Source: Heracleum sosnowskyi (Eukaryota; Streptophyta; Magnoliopsida; Apiales; Apiaceae). From it: a stretch of DNA of 64,000 bases. The position numbers and the translations under genes are program-made. Position 1 is the first letter of the stretch. Every line of letters begins with the position of its first letter. The DNA is taken from contig JAUIZM010000012.1 in assembly GCA_030848705.1 (NCBI GenBank), positions 2,227,001 through 2,291,000 on the forward strand. The letters run 5' to 3'. Positions 1 to 10,499 of this stretch are shown here, piece by piece. Below the pieces are notes generated by a model that saw only the letters and a program-made list of their open reading frames with translations, had not been told where the DNA came from and searched no databases.

Positions 1-1091
1 CGTAAACGAATAGAGCACAGCCGAGCCGAGTTTTGTCCGAATCGAGTCTAACTTGATTTTTTTTTAAAACGATTGAGCCGAGTCGAACTTTCTAATCGAA
101 AGAAAAGTGATGTTTAAGATCAGTTCATTAATAAACGAGCCGAACACGAGTTTGTTCACGAACATTTCAAGTCGAGTCGAGTCGAGTTGTTCACTTATAG
201 TTCGTACTTTTATACTCAACCAAATCCAATTTTTAAAATTACGTACTAGATTTACGCCTAAAATCACATCTTAAGAATACACGATTTTGTTTGAATTTTA
301 ATATTAAAAGTTAATTTATTTTCTTCTAATAATCATATTAGGTTAATATTTGTATTTATGAGTAATCAAACCTTACTCAATTCACCTAATAACAATAGTC
401 AAAATAAAACAATTTTATCACTAACTTAGAGCCTCTATAAGAGCCTCTTTATCTTGGCTCTTAACTTGAAATTTGAGAAGGTTTACAACTTTTTTTCCGC
501 CAAGATACTGTTATTAACCTTAAATTCACTAAAATTCTCATCTTTCTCCTCAATTTTAAGAGGTACGAACCACTTTTAAATAATATTATATAATAAATTA
601 ATAAGAGAAACTCTCTTTCTCTATTCACTTTCTTTTGTAATTTTATGAATGCAACTTATAAATTTTAATAATGAAAAACTAATTTGGATTGGATAAAAAG
701 AATTTAACTTTTGGTACTATGATGATATTATACCTTTTAGATATAACAAATAAAATTCCCTATTCAACCACAAAATAACTAAAATAGAACGCAATTAAGT
801 TTTATTTAACATATTCAAATTGTTAAGGATATTATGAAATTCACAAATTTATAATTATTTAAACGAATCGAGCCGAGTTTAACGAGTTCGAGCCGAGCTC
901 GAGCCGATCCCGAGAAAAACGAGCCGAGTTCGAGTCGAACAGGTGTAAAGCTCGACTCGAGCTCATTTACTAACCGAACACATTTTCATGTTCAAACTCG
1001 TGTTCATTTAATAATCGAACCGAGCTGAGTCCATCTAAAACGAGCCGAGTTTGAGTTTTGTTCACGAACGACTCTGTTCGCTTACCGCCCT
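1..1091. mobile_element. hAT-like MITE or foldback element, left end cut by the window
   Basis: Both ends are rich in short repeats of the type GAGCCGAGTT and TCGAGCCGAG in opposite orientations, around an AT-rich core (about 200-850). The left edge (CGTAAACGAATAGAG) and the inverse complement of the right edge (GGGCGGTAAGCGAACAGAG) look like two diverged terminal inverted repeats, so only a few bases are probably missing on the left. No coding frame is seen. The superfamily is inferred from the end style; no TSD can be checked. Confidence 0.5.
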
Positions 1092-1620
1092 ATTCAACTC
1101 ATTATTTAAGGCCCCCGACAAAAAAAACTACTCAATTTCTCATTACTTGCAATATTTGTGGAATATGGATGTTGAAATCCTGACTATCTAACATCTAACA
1201 ATAAGGAGACTCCATTCAATTACGATTTTAATACTGCTCATTCAAGATTATATGATGTACTTCATAGAATTTTTGAGTTGCCAAGAATAACATCTAACAA
1301 TAAGGAGACTCCATCCAATGAATTATAAATTTGTAAGTCAATCACTGACGTGACAACATTTCCAATATCATTTTCTTATGTCAGTAACCGAAAGTCTGGA
1401 AATCGTTCACATTTTTATTTTTACCCACAAACATCTCCGCTCATTGCTACGGATTGAAATGTTTGATAAATCAATCAACTTCAAACTGAATAAAGTTCTA
1501 ATAAATACACTTGTCCGATAAATGTAACCAATTGAATCAAGTATTATGATTAATCTCTGCACATGTTCGACTTGAACTTGTTAACCTCGAGTTCCACCCC
1601 TAAGTTGATAATTAATTTCT
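1092..1620 (+). repeat. Local duplication, copy A (unknown non-coding sequence)
   Basis: The stretch from TTTAAGGCCCCCGACAAAAA through AATAAGGAGACTCCAT and CTGGAAATCGTTCAC to TAACCTCGAGTTCC is repeated with moderate divergence at 3540-4665. It has no open frame of note. The remaining bases to the tRNA gene (1620-1917) show nothing recognisable. Confidence 0.6.
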
Positions 1621-1917
1621 CATATTTGATAGGTATTCAAACTTTTCAAAAAATTGAACTTCTTTTATTTATGATAATTTTCATTCAAAATTATTTTTTA
1701 CACAGATGCGGACTTTATATATTTATTTAAATTGTGAAAAATATAAGATGTGAACTTTCTTAAACATTTATGGTCTATAGAAGCCTTTTTATGACGAGCA
1801 CAATTAGACAGTCCGAACTCCAACCCAAGTCTCTCGGGTATTTGCTTGAATTCAAACATCTTTTTAGCGATGACTCTAAGTCAATAGATACCAAGAATTT
1901 CGGATTACTACACAAAT

Positions 1918-2001
1918 GTCAGGATGGCCGAGTGGTCTAAGGCGCCAGACTCAAGTTCTGGTCTTCGAGAGAGGGCGTGGGTTCAAATCCCACTTCTGAC
2001 A
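1918..2001 (+). tRNA. tRNA-Leu (anticodon CAA)
   Basis: This is a nuclear, intronless class II tRNA. The acceptor stem GTCAGGA (1918-1924) pairs with TTCTGAC (1994-2000, with one G-T pair), and the discriminator base is A2001. The anticodon arm is CCAGA-CTCAAGT-TCTGG, giving anticodon CAA, which reads UUG Leu codons. A long variable arm follows, as expected for Leu. The internal promoter boxes are visible: A box TGGCCGAGTGG near 1925 and B box GGTTCAAATCC near 1980. CCA is not encoded, as usual for eukaryotes. A T-run terminator follows directly. The sequence looks fully functional. Confidence 0.96.
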
Positions 2002-2004
2002 TTC

Positions 2005-2010
2005 TTTTTT
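2005..2010 (+). terminator. RNA polymerase III terminator of tRNA-Leu
   Basis: A run of six T begins four bases after the tRNA 3' end, the standard pol III stop signal. The hAT MITE at 2041 lies just beyond it, so it should not affect tRNA transcription. Confidence 0.85.
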
Positions 2011-2040
2011 CGTTTTTCACAGAAATTGAATACCTATATG

Positions 2041-2595
2041 TAGAGCCGGCAATTTCGTACACGACACGAAAACGACACGATAATAACGGGTTTGGTTTTA
2101 CCTTTTCGGTACACGAACACGAAATTAGACGAGCGAATTTCGTGTCGGTTTTGGATTTACCCTTGGGTACACGACACGAAACGAAAGTACACGAAATAAT
2201 TAATTAAATAAATAAATATATTAAAATTATATAGATACATGTCAACATAAATATTGTATATATAATTTTTACAAAAGTAAAATAGAAAATAGTTTCAAAT
2301 TTAAGTTTAGCAAGATTTGACTACACTTGGAACATTACGGCTAATTGACTTAATACTCAAATAGTAAAATTTTAACTAAAACTTTTAAAATTTAATTTTT
2401 TTTATTTAATTTATTATATTTTTAATTTTATTTAAAATTACACGAAACACGACACGAAAAGTACACGACACACAGGTACACGAACACGAAACGACACGAA
2501 TCCTTAACGGGTCGGATTTGGGTTAGCCTTTATATACACGAAACACGAAAGTACACGACACGAAAGTATACGAAACGAACGAATTGCCGGCTCTA
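2041..2595. mobile_element. hAT MITE with an 8-bp target-site duplication
   Basis: The ends are inverted repeats: TAGAGCCGGCAATTTCGT on the left and its near-perfect inverse complement on the right (GAATTGCCGGCTCTA). Each end carries many CACGACACGAAA-type subterminal repeats. The element is flanked by the exact 8-bp duplication CCTATATG (2033-2040 and 2596-2603), diagnostic of hAT transposition. It is 555 bp long and non-coding. It sits 31 bp downstream of the pol III terminator of tRNA-Leu. Confidence 0.92.
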
Positions 2596-2836
2596 CCTAT
2601 ATGGCCCTTCTGAAAGCATAGTCAGTATTTTATGGTACCCTTTGCACTATAATATAGGCACCTCATTTTATCTTTGTTCTGTCATCAACTTTGTTTCATT
2701 TTGAATATTTTTTGTTTTATGATTCAGCCTTGTTTCTTTTTAATTTTTAATATTTTTAGTCCTAAAAGAGTCACCAACCTCCTCTTATAGTATATGTTAT
2801 GTATTTAAAATTATTTTTCATATAATTATGAGGGGG

Positions 2837-3085
2837 ATAATTATCAAAATCATCACTCATTTGGTTCAAATATATTAAATTAGTCATTCATTTAAAAAAT
2901 GACTCAATTTAGTCACTGATTTGAAATTTCGTATCAAGGTGACCATCTTCCAATGACTAAATTGATATTAAATTTTACTCTTTTAATTACTAAATTGATA
3001 CAAGTTTTTAAATTAGTTACCAAATTGAGTCGTTTTTTAAATGAGTGACTAATTTGATACATTTGAACGTTATCTCAATTACGAG
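2837..3085. mobile_element. Foldback-type MITE-like inverted repeat
   Basis: The two halves are imperfect inverse complements: ATTAGTCATTCATTTAAAAA near 2879 and its counterpart TTTTTTAAATGAGTGACTAA near 3033, with ACTAAATTGATA motifs between. It is non-coding. The borders are approximate and no clear TSD was seen. Confidence 0.5.
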
Positions 3086-3539
3086 GTTGATTATGCTGGT
3101 AAAGTGTCGTGTTTCCTTTTTTTTTTTTGGAAACAAAAATGCATTTCATTAATTTAGACAAGAGTCATACATGAGAGTTTCCGACAAAGATTGAGGAGGA
3201 AACATAAATACTTTATAGCAATTCAACGAACACGGGATTCGAACCAGTCGTATATGGGCTGGTTTTCTCCTCTTTTCACACGTCCCTCCAGTCTGCTATC
3301 TGCTTCGAGCTCCACTCCATAACTACTGGAGAAATAAGCTTATTCTGCCATATTTCGGGATTGTGTATATGTTGCAATTGCCAGTAGTGATAGCCTGACT
3401 TCACAGAGTACCTTCCATCTTTAGAATAAACCCAAGATAACCTGTAATGAGCATGATGCCTGGTGTATTCGTGTTGCTAGAATGGCTCTAGCATCAGAAC
3501 TTCGAAATGCATTCATGATCTTTTGTTCAACCAATTTTT

Positions 3540-4665
3540 AAGGCCCTGGACAAAAAAACTTCTCACTTTCTCATTACTTGCAGTGTTTGTGGTGTTGTCT
3601 TCTTCTACCTGGAAGTCTTTCTTTCTCCTCAACCATCGATCAGTGTGAATGTTGATATCCCGTTTGCTTGTCAGATGCCCGACCAAATGAAACTGGAATC
3701 ACCGCCTTTTCCAGCCCTCAAAATGTGACACTCAGGAAAGTACCTTGCTCTGAACAACCTTGCCAAGAGTAAGATCTAACCAGAAGGACAATAAGGAGAC
3801 TCCATTTGATTATTGATAAATTTGCAAGTCAATTACTGACAACATTTCTAATATCAGTTTCAGATGTCAGTAACTGCAAGTCTGGAAATCGTTCACATTT
3901 TATTTTTAGGGCTATTTTCAAAAATACCCGACCTAAAAAATATTTTTACGAAAATACTATGTGTTTTTTAAATTTTTTGCAAAAATACCAAAATATTTGC
4001 AAAAATACTAACTTTTTGAAATTATTTGCAAAAATACGATCTGCAACTAGATGCAACCATCTGCAACTTTTGCAACCAAAATCAACCACAAACGCAACTT
4101 ATAAATATTTAATAATTGGAATAAACTTTGGTTGCATAACAGGTTGCATAAGTAAGCAAATGCCCTGCGGGGCCGATTAACTGAAAGGTTAATGGAAACA
4201 ATGGGGGAAGTTGATCAATTTTCAATTTTAGTTTAAATTTTTATAAACTTTAATTCGTTCTTTATTTTTGCAACTGGTTGCATCTGGTTGCACCGTATTT
4301 TTGCAAATATTTTTAGGTTGCATCTGATTGCAGACCGTATTTTTGCAAATATTTTCAGAAGATGGTAAAATTGCAAAAAAACTTAGAAAAAGTAGTATTT
4401 TCGGTAATTTCTCTTATTTTTATCCAATTCTCATCAAGCATACAAACATCTCCAGGCTGCTACGGATTGAAATGTTGGATAAAACAATCAACTTCAAATT
4501 CAATAAAGTGGCATGCCTCATCTGATCAAGAACAAGAAAAGTTCTAATAAATACACTTGTCCGAAAAATGTAACCAATTGAATCAAGTTTTACGATTATC
4601 TCCGTAGATGTTTGCCTCGAACTCAACTTAAACTTGTTGACCTCGAGTTCTAATCCCGTAAACCC
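3540..4665 (+). repeat. Local duplication, copy B, interrupted by a MITE
   Basis: This is the second copy of the sequence at 1092-1620. Shared blocks include AATAAGGAGACTCCAT, CTGGAAATCGTTCACATTTT, GCTACGGATTGAAATGTT and ACACTTGTCCGA. Copy B has extra sequence at its left part (about 3600-3790) and a roughly 500-bp insertion at 3909-4414 that copy A lacks, so copy A serves as the empty site. No product is recognised. Confidence 0.6.
3909..4414. mobile_element. MITE-like insertion in duplication copy B
   Basis: The insertion is absent from the paralogous copy at about 1425. Its ends are loosely inverted (GGGCTATTTTCAAAAATACC versus the inverse complement of the right end, GAGAAATTACCGAAAATACT). 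Many AAAAATAC and GTTGCA units occur inside. The open frame in it (ending 4180) is a chance frame in this repeat. Borders are good to about 10 bp. Confidence 0.5.
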
Positions 4666-4718
4666 TCAGCATATGTAGCAGAACAGTTGTGGCTTCCCAT
4701 TTGTAACACAGATTCAAG

Positions 4719-5099
4719 CAAGGCCGGTCCTGGGGCTCCAAAATTTTAAGTAGCCCAATTTTCAGAAATTAATATTATACATACTTATCATTTTAACATT
4801 TTTGAATAAATGTCTTTACCAATAATTGTTTGTATTGCAAATCTACTAAAATGATAAATTTGACCTTGCATTTATGGTTGTTGAACTTGCTAAATATATA
4901 GCTCCAAATACTTAATATGAAACAAATGTTGCCATCACTGAGGATTATGTATCTTAAAATATCTGGAAAAATTGTCTTCTAAAATCGTCGTTAATCAATT
5001 ATTACACATTTCCATATAATAATTTATATGATTAACTAATCATTAGGGGCCCTTAGTTTCTTTCGCCCCCAGCCCTCCGGAATGTCAGGAACGGCCCTG
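4719..5099. mobile_element. Short MITE with GGCCGGTCCTG-type termini
   Basis: The left end CAAGGCCGGTCCTGG and the inverse complement of the right end (CAGGGCCGTTCCTG) form terminal inverted repeats. Flanks GATTCAAG (4711-4718) and GTTCAAGG (5100-5107) look like a slightly mutated 8-bp duplication, suggesting hAT. It is non-coding and AT-rich inside. Confidence 0.6.
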
Positions 5100-5109
5100 G
5101 TTCAAGGTT

Positions 5110-6015
5110 CACCCAAGAAGCAGCAGCCTCCTGGTCTAAGTAACAAACTAAACAATGCATCTAAATTGTAAAATTAGCAATCTAATCATTTATGTATGAT
5201 TTTGATTTGTGAATAATTTTTTTTTTAAAAAAATTAGAAGAAAGCCATCAGATAGTCGATTTCACATCAAAGTTATATCAGTCGGTAATTCCAACTTTTC
5301 AACAACAATCCTCATTAGTTTCTGTTACGTCATTTTCCGAAATTTATTATCACCAAATTCCTCCGTTAACAGTTTCACTACACTAATAAATCATATTTGA
5401 ATTTCAAAAAAAAAAATGTAATCGCAAAACACGGCTCCATGGACAAACGGAAATAATTTAAATCCACAGGTTCCTATAAAATGCGAAACATAAATTTATA
5501 TAGGTTCAATCATAGCATCGTTGGTCAATGCACTATAGGCTACCAGCGACGTGGCATCGAACCCTTGTATTCCCACTAAAACATAAATAAAAATCCGATA
5601 AATAAATTAAATTACTTAATCCGAAGAATATTAATTTATCGAGATTTAAAGCTAGAAAATACGACCTCAGAGTCCCGTTTATAATCAACCACACAGATGA
5701 GCACAGCGTTAGACCACATAAACCAGACCAATACATATTCAAACCCTGGGAAAATATTGAAAAATATATAAACTTATAAAACTTGCTCGAAAAAAAAATT
5801 AAAAATTAGAATAAATGAACAAGTGAGGTAGACGAATGAAATGAGGGCTGGGGCTAAGAGTCAGTTAGGGGTGTATATATAAGAACAGAGTTGAGCCCTA
5901 ATGTGTGGATATGGGCCCAATGCAATGCATGACATTTAGTCCATATAAAAACTCCATTACAGGCCTTTTATTCTATATCTTGGGCGCTTTTTCTTGTCGA
6001 CCATATATACAGTAT
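5110..6015. other. Intergenic stretch with no recognised feature
   Basis: I see AT-rich sequence with short open frames on both strands, none with a recognisable domain. No tRNA, repeat ends or LTR structure could be identified here. Confidence 0.4.
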
Positions 6016-6392
6016 AACTTTTTTTTTTTTTTTCAAAAATAGAGCAGATTTCATTAATACTTTAAAAGAGATTCAATCGGGACAAACCCCCAACTGATCA
6101 TGCAACCAGGTTGAAAAACAAATAAACAAACTAAGTAATTAGTTGTTTTGTTTCCGGATTGCTTAACTAATTGAATACAAATATTCTTAAAATTAAAAAT
6201 GAAGATAACAGTTTCCCGAGCAATCCAGCTTGGATCTCCCCTGAAAACAGTAGCTTCACAACTGACCTTCACATTAACTTCATGTATAGTGCAATGTTCA
6301 GAGGACTCAGTTGCAAAAACTAAGCTTAGATACCTCATGTTGTTATGAACAAATATTTTTTGTGAGAGAGAAGCATATGCGATTTTCATCAC
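6016..6392 (-). pseudogene. LINE-type or RVT_3-like RNase H domain remnant
   Basis: On the minus strand a degraded frame resembles the C-terminal part of the RNase H-like domain found in plant non-LTR retrotransposons. A stretch of the LVKQSGNKTTNYL type precedes a Gly-Cys-Met-Ile-Ser-Trp-Gly block and a terminal ESLLKY. Just beyond the stop comes TTAATGAAATCTGCTC and then an A-run (seen as T-run 6020-6036 on the plus strand), the usual 3' end of such an element. The catalytic acidic residues are not in the surviving part. It could instead be the tail of a host-like RNase H pseudogene. A similar but shorter piece may lie near 3120-3330. Confidence 0.45.
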
Positions 6393-7032
6393 CGTTCCAA
6401 ACGCACCTCAGCTATCTACTTTTTAAGTGCATCTGAATTAGATTAATTATCAAGATTGATATGGAAAAGTAATACTTACTAAAGATACCGAATTATGTAT
6501 CGAAATTTGGTACCGAATAATATGACGTCGATAACGTGATTATTTAGAATAATTTTTTTAGTAAAATTAATGTAAATGTAGGAAATTCAGTATTATTGAT
6601 TCAATCGTAGGCAATGAAAACATGACACATGTTAGTTGAGATCCATTTAGATATTTCTAGCAATATTTTATACAGATGAGCATGACGAGATAAATTAGGA
6701 GTAAAAATTTATATTTTATCATCTTAGCCCCGATTTTTGCATACTTCAAATTTATTCAAAAGCTTGGTATTATTATTAACTTATAAACTGTACTCAAGAA
6801 AAATGATTTTAGGGAAAAATACATTGGTAACTACAATTTGAGAAGGGTTGCCAAATAGAATATGAGAAATGTAGAGACGACATGCTCCTTGTCGCATTCT
6901 AAATCTAACGGTCGACATGTGCAACGGGCTGGAACTCGACATGGGCCCATTTATTTACTTGTTGATTTAACTCGCAATTACTCACTCAACTATCATTTGC
7001 TGTCAGATGCTGATTGATAACATACCAAAGGT

Positions 7033-7650
7033 TAGGGCTTAGCAACGGTCGGTTCGGTCGATTTTTAACGATTAAACCGGACCGGACCGTATTTGGCGGT
7101 TTCGTAAATTACTAGACCGGACCGGACCATTTAAAAATTGAGACCAGACCGAACCAGACCTGAATTAAACGGTTTGGTTTGGGCGGTTCGGTTTTAAACC
7201 TAACTAGACATTCGAAGATAAATGAACTAAAAAATTAATGATATTACTAAAATTTGATAGGTAATTGCTACACAAAAATATATTGATATTAATAATTAAA
7301 GCATAAATAACATTCTTTCCGAATAAAATTGCAAAGTGCAAGATATGAGGTATAAAAATTATGTATTTTTTACTTAGGATTTTAAGATAGAAATACATTT
7401 AATAAAGTGTAAGATGTGAGATATCAATAAAATGAATAAATATATTATTTTATAATATAATAAAATGGAACGGTCTGGTTCGGTCTTAACGGTCCGGTTT
7501 GAATATGAAAACCGAATCGAACCATTAAATAACGGTTTTTATTTATATCAAACCTAAACCAAACCGAACCGCCAAAAAAACCGTAAAATACGGTTTGGTC
7601 GGTTCGACCCTGTCCGATTCGGTCGGTTTGATTTTTTTTTGCTCAGCCTA
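7033..7650. mobile_element. hAT MITE with an 8-bp target-site duplication
   Basis: The terminal repeats TAGGGCTTAGCAA (left) and TAGGCTGAGCAA (inverse complement of the right) are matched, with subterminal arrays of CGGTTCGGTC and AACCGGACCGG units. The exact duplication CCAAAGGT flanks it (7025-7032 and 7651-7658). It is 618 bp long with an AT-rich non-coding core. It lies about 430 bp upstream of the glucanase start and so falls in that gene's promoter neighbourhood. Confidence 0.92.
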
Positions 7651-7954
7651 CCAAAGGTACGTATTTAAGAGATTTATCCTAAGGATATTTAATATTTTAA
7701 TAGTATAATTTTACATAGTTTATTTTACGTATTTAAAAGATTTTTAAACCGATTTAATTAAATTAAAAAAAAAGTTAAATCAATTTAATTGGATCGAGTT
7801 ACAAAAATACCTCCAACTCGATCAATCCGACCCGTACCGCCGGCTAATCCATTTTAACACACGTTATAACCGTTACAAAATAGTACCCGCTGAATCCTAT
7901 TTATTTACCGCTCCAACTACAATCTACATCTACCACCTAACATATAAACCACTC

Positions 7955-7962
7955 CTATAAAT
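7955..7962 (+). promoter_or_regulatory. TATA box of the beta-1,3-glucanase gene
   Basis: CTATAAAT lies 118 bp upstream of the chosen ATG (8080). It is followed by a pyrimidine-rich leader (CTCC and CCCC runs) typical of plant 5' UTRs. Position and consensus make it the best TATA candidate. Confidence 0.6.
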
Positions 7963-8079
7963 CTCCTCCACTCCCCTCATTTTCTCCCCATCTATCCCTC
8001 CCCCCACTCATTCCCCAGTCTTTCCCCACATATATTCTCATATCTCATCCTCCACTAAATCAATCAGCACACACACACC

Positions 8080-10010
8080 ATGAACCCACTCACCTTACTT
8101 TTCCTCTTCATTTTCTCTCTTGCTGCAGGTAAACAAATTTTGTACATTTTCTTTCGTTTACGGTGACGGAACCAGGATTTCAAATATCTCGAACTAAACT
8201 TGTACTAATATTACTATTGTTTGTTGTTTTTACAGATGGGCAAGGATCAGTAGGAGTGAACTACGGGAGGATAGCAAACAACTTACCATCAGCATTCAAA
8301 GTAGCCAAGCTTCTCAAATCCGAAGGCATTACACGTGTCAAAGTTTACGACACCGATCCTGCAGTTCTTAAATCTTTGTCACATTCGAACATTAAAGTTA
8401 CGGTTGATCTGCCAAATGAACTCCTCTTCGCTGCAGCGAAACACTCTTCATTTGCGAATTCATGGGTTCAACGTAACGTTGTTGCGTATTACCCATCAAC
8501 TCAAATCGAAGCCATTGCTGTTGGTAATGAAGTCTTTGTCGACCCCAAAAATACAACCAAATATTTACTGCCCGCTATGAAAAATATTCATGCGGCGTTA
8601 GTTAAATATAATCTCGATAAATTAATAAAAATCTCGTCACCTATTGCTTTATCCGCTCTACAAAATTCGTACCCGTCTTCAGCCGGATCTTTCAAACCCG
8701 AACTCGAACCCGTGATTCGTCCCATGTTAGATTTTTTCCGTCAAATCGGATCACCACTCATGCTAAACGCCTACCCATTTTTCGCTTACGAATCAAATGC
8801 TGACGTCATTCCGCTAGACTACGCATTGTTCCGTCAAAATAACGGAGTCATTGACGCGGGCAATGGCCTCCGTTATTTTAACCTATTCGACGCGCAAATT
8901 GATGCGGTTTTCGCAGCAATGTCCGCGTTAAAATACGACGATGTTAGCATCGTCGTAACGGAAACAGGATGGCCATCAAAAGGTGACAAAAACGAAATAG
9001 GCGCCAGTGTGGAAAATGCCGCAGCTTATAACGGTAATCTTATTAAGCGAGTATTAGCTGGAGGTGGGACCCCTTTAAGACCAAACACAAACCTTACCGT
9101 ATATCTCTTCGCACTTTTCAACGAAAACAAAAAATTCGGGCCCACATCCGAGAGAAATTATGGACTATTTTACCCCGACCAGAAAAAAGTGTACGATATT
9201 TCTTTTAACGTAGTGGGGTCCAAAAGTGACCGGGAGAACCGGTTACCGGTTGCTGACATGTCAGTGAGTGCAACTGGTGAAAGCTGGTGTGTTGTGAATG
9301 TAGAAGCAGGGAAAGATAAGGTGCAACGCGGTCTAGATTATGCTTGTGGTGAGGGTGGGGCTGATTGCCATCCGATTCAACCTGGGTCCACGTGTTATGA
9401 TCCTAACACACTTGAGGCGCATGCTTCGTTTGCGTTCAACAGTTTTTATCAAAAGAAAGGCAGAGTTGCTGGCTCGTGCGATTTCGAGGGTGCTGCTCAT
9501 GTTGTTGCTCATCCACCTAGTACGTTTTCTAAATTTCATTTGCTTCTGCATTGCATTTAGTGTGTAGTATCCGACGTTTACTAGTCCCGAAATTTTCGTA
9601 TCATTTCGGGTCACCGACACACACCGTAGGATGTTAGTGATGTTTCATATAGTAGTACTGGGAATCTAATGTGGTACAATAGGAAAGGTCCAGCAAGCCT
9701 GGAAAGTTAAAACCCACTTCACATGTCTCGTAAGAGAACATGCCGAAAGAAATTTTGGTAATAATTGAGTGTAGTGTACTAGTGGGTTAATCATACACTT
9801 CGTAAGATCTAACGTAAAATTTAATTTTTACTATTTAAGCTCTAATTATTATCACGAAAAATGGATATTTGTCGATCATAAATTTAAACTTCGAGTTATT
9901 ATTATTATCAACGAAATACGGATATTCACCCGAAAGAATGACATAAAAATTAACTTATTTGTTTTTTTCTTGCAGAGTTTGGAAAATGTGAATTTCCTAC
10001 TGGATACTGA
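8080..10010 (+). CDS. Glucan endo-1,3-beta-glucosidase, GH17 plus X8 (CBM43) domain
   Basis: This enzyme hydrolyses internal 1,3-beta-glucan (callose) bonds in the apoplast or at plasmodesmata. The coding exons are 8080-8128, 8236-9519 and 9976-10010 (455 aa), all with GT-AG borders. I chose ATG 8080 because it gives a signal peptide (NPLTLLFLFIFSLAA) that splices in frame to mature QGSVGVNYGR; the longer open frame starting near 8163 lies inside intron 1. The GH17 domain spans about residues 20-340. It has the proton-donor motif VGNEV and the nucleophile motif VVTETGWPS. The X8 domain (about 370-455) starts at SWCVV and has the six family cysteines, the last being in exon 3 (KCEFPTGY then stop). 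There is no C-terminal hydrophobic tail, so a GPI anchor is unlikely and the protein is probably secreted. The exact paralogue within this large family cannot be told. Confidence 0.95.
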
Positions 10011-10499
10011 AGATGAGAAGAGAAGAAGAAGAAGGGAAGCAGTCGGTCCTATTCTGATATTTGGTAGTTAATATTATTTATTAAATTATTTGTGTATCTA
10101 AATTTGATGTATGAATTTTTGTACATTTTAGGCTAGAGAACTAATATGTCAAGTCTCATTCAGTTATGTTAACACCGTCTACGATCTACATATATAATTC
10201 AGATAAACTGCAAGCTCCGTAGCTCGGTTCGAACTTGAGCTCGATAAAGAAATTAAAAAAAAGAAGCAATATAATGTTATTAGATGTTAAATAAAACGAA
10301 ATAATGTCTAAATATGATGAGGACATGAGAGACTCAAGGGGAAACACCCAATCATTTCTTCCCTGAAATGATTTTGCAAAAAATTACAGTCCTCAACAAA
10401 ATTGTCTCTTTCTCTCTGCTTCTTCCCTGCAAACAAAACATTCCATGAACAGGAAAGCAATATTATGTATGATGAGTATAATAAGATTATAAACCAGCA

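Noticed and set aside
1977..2207. Open frame overlapping the tRNA-Leu 3' end and the hAT MITE
   Set aside because: Chance frame over a tRNA gene and MITE subterminal repeats.
8163..8235. Alternative start of the glucanase in an open frame beginning at 8163
   Set aside because: It lies in intron 1; splicing exon 1 (8080-8128) to 8236 gives a proper signal peptide and the conserved QGSVGVNYG mature start.
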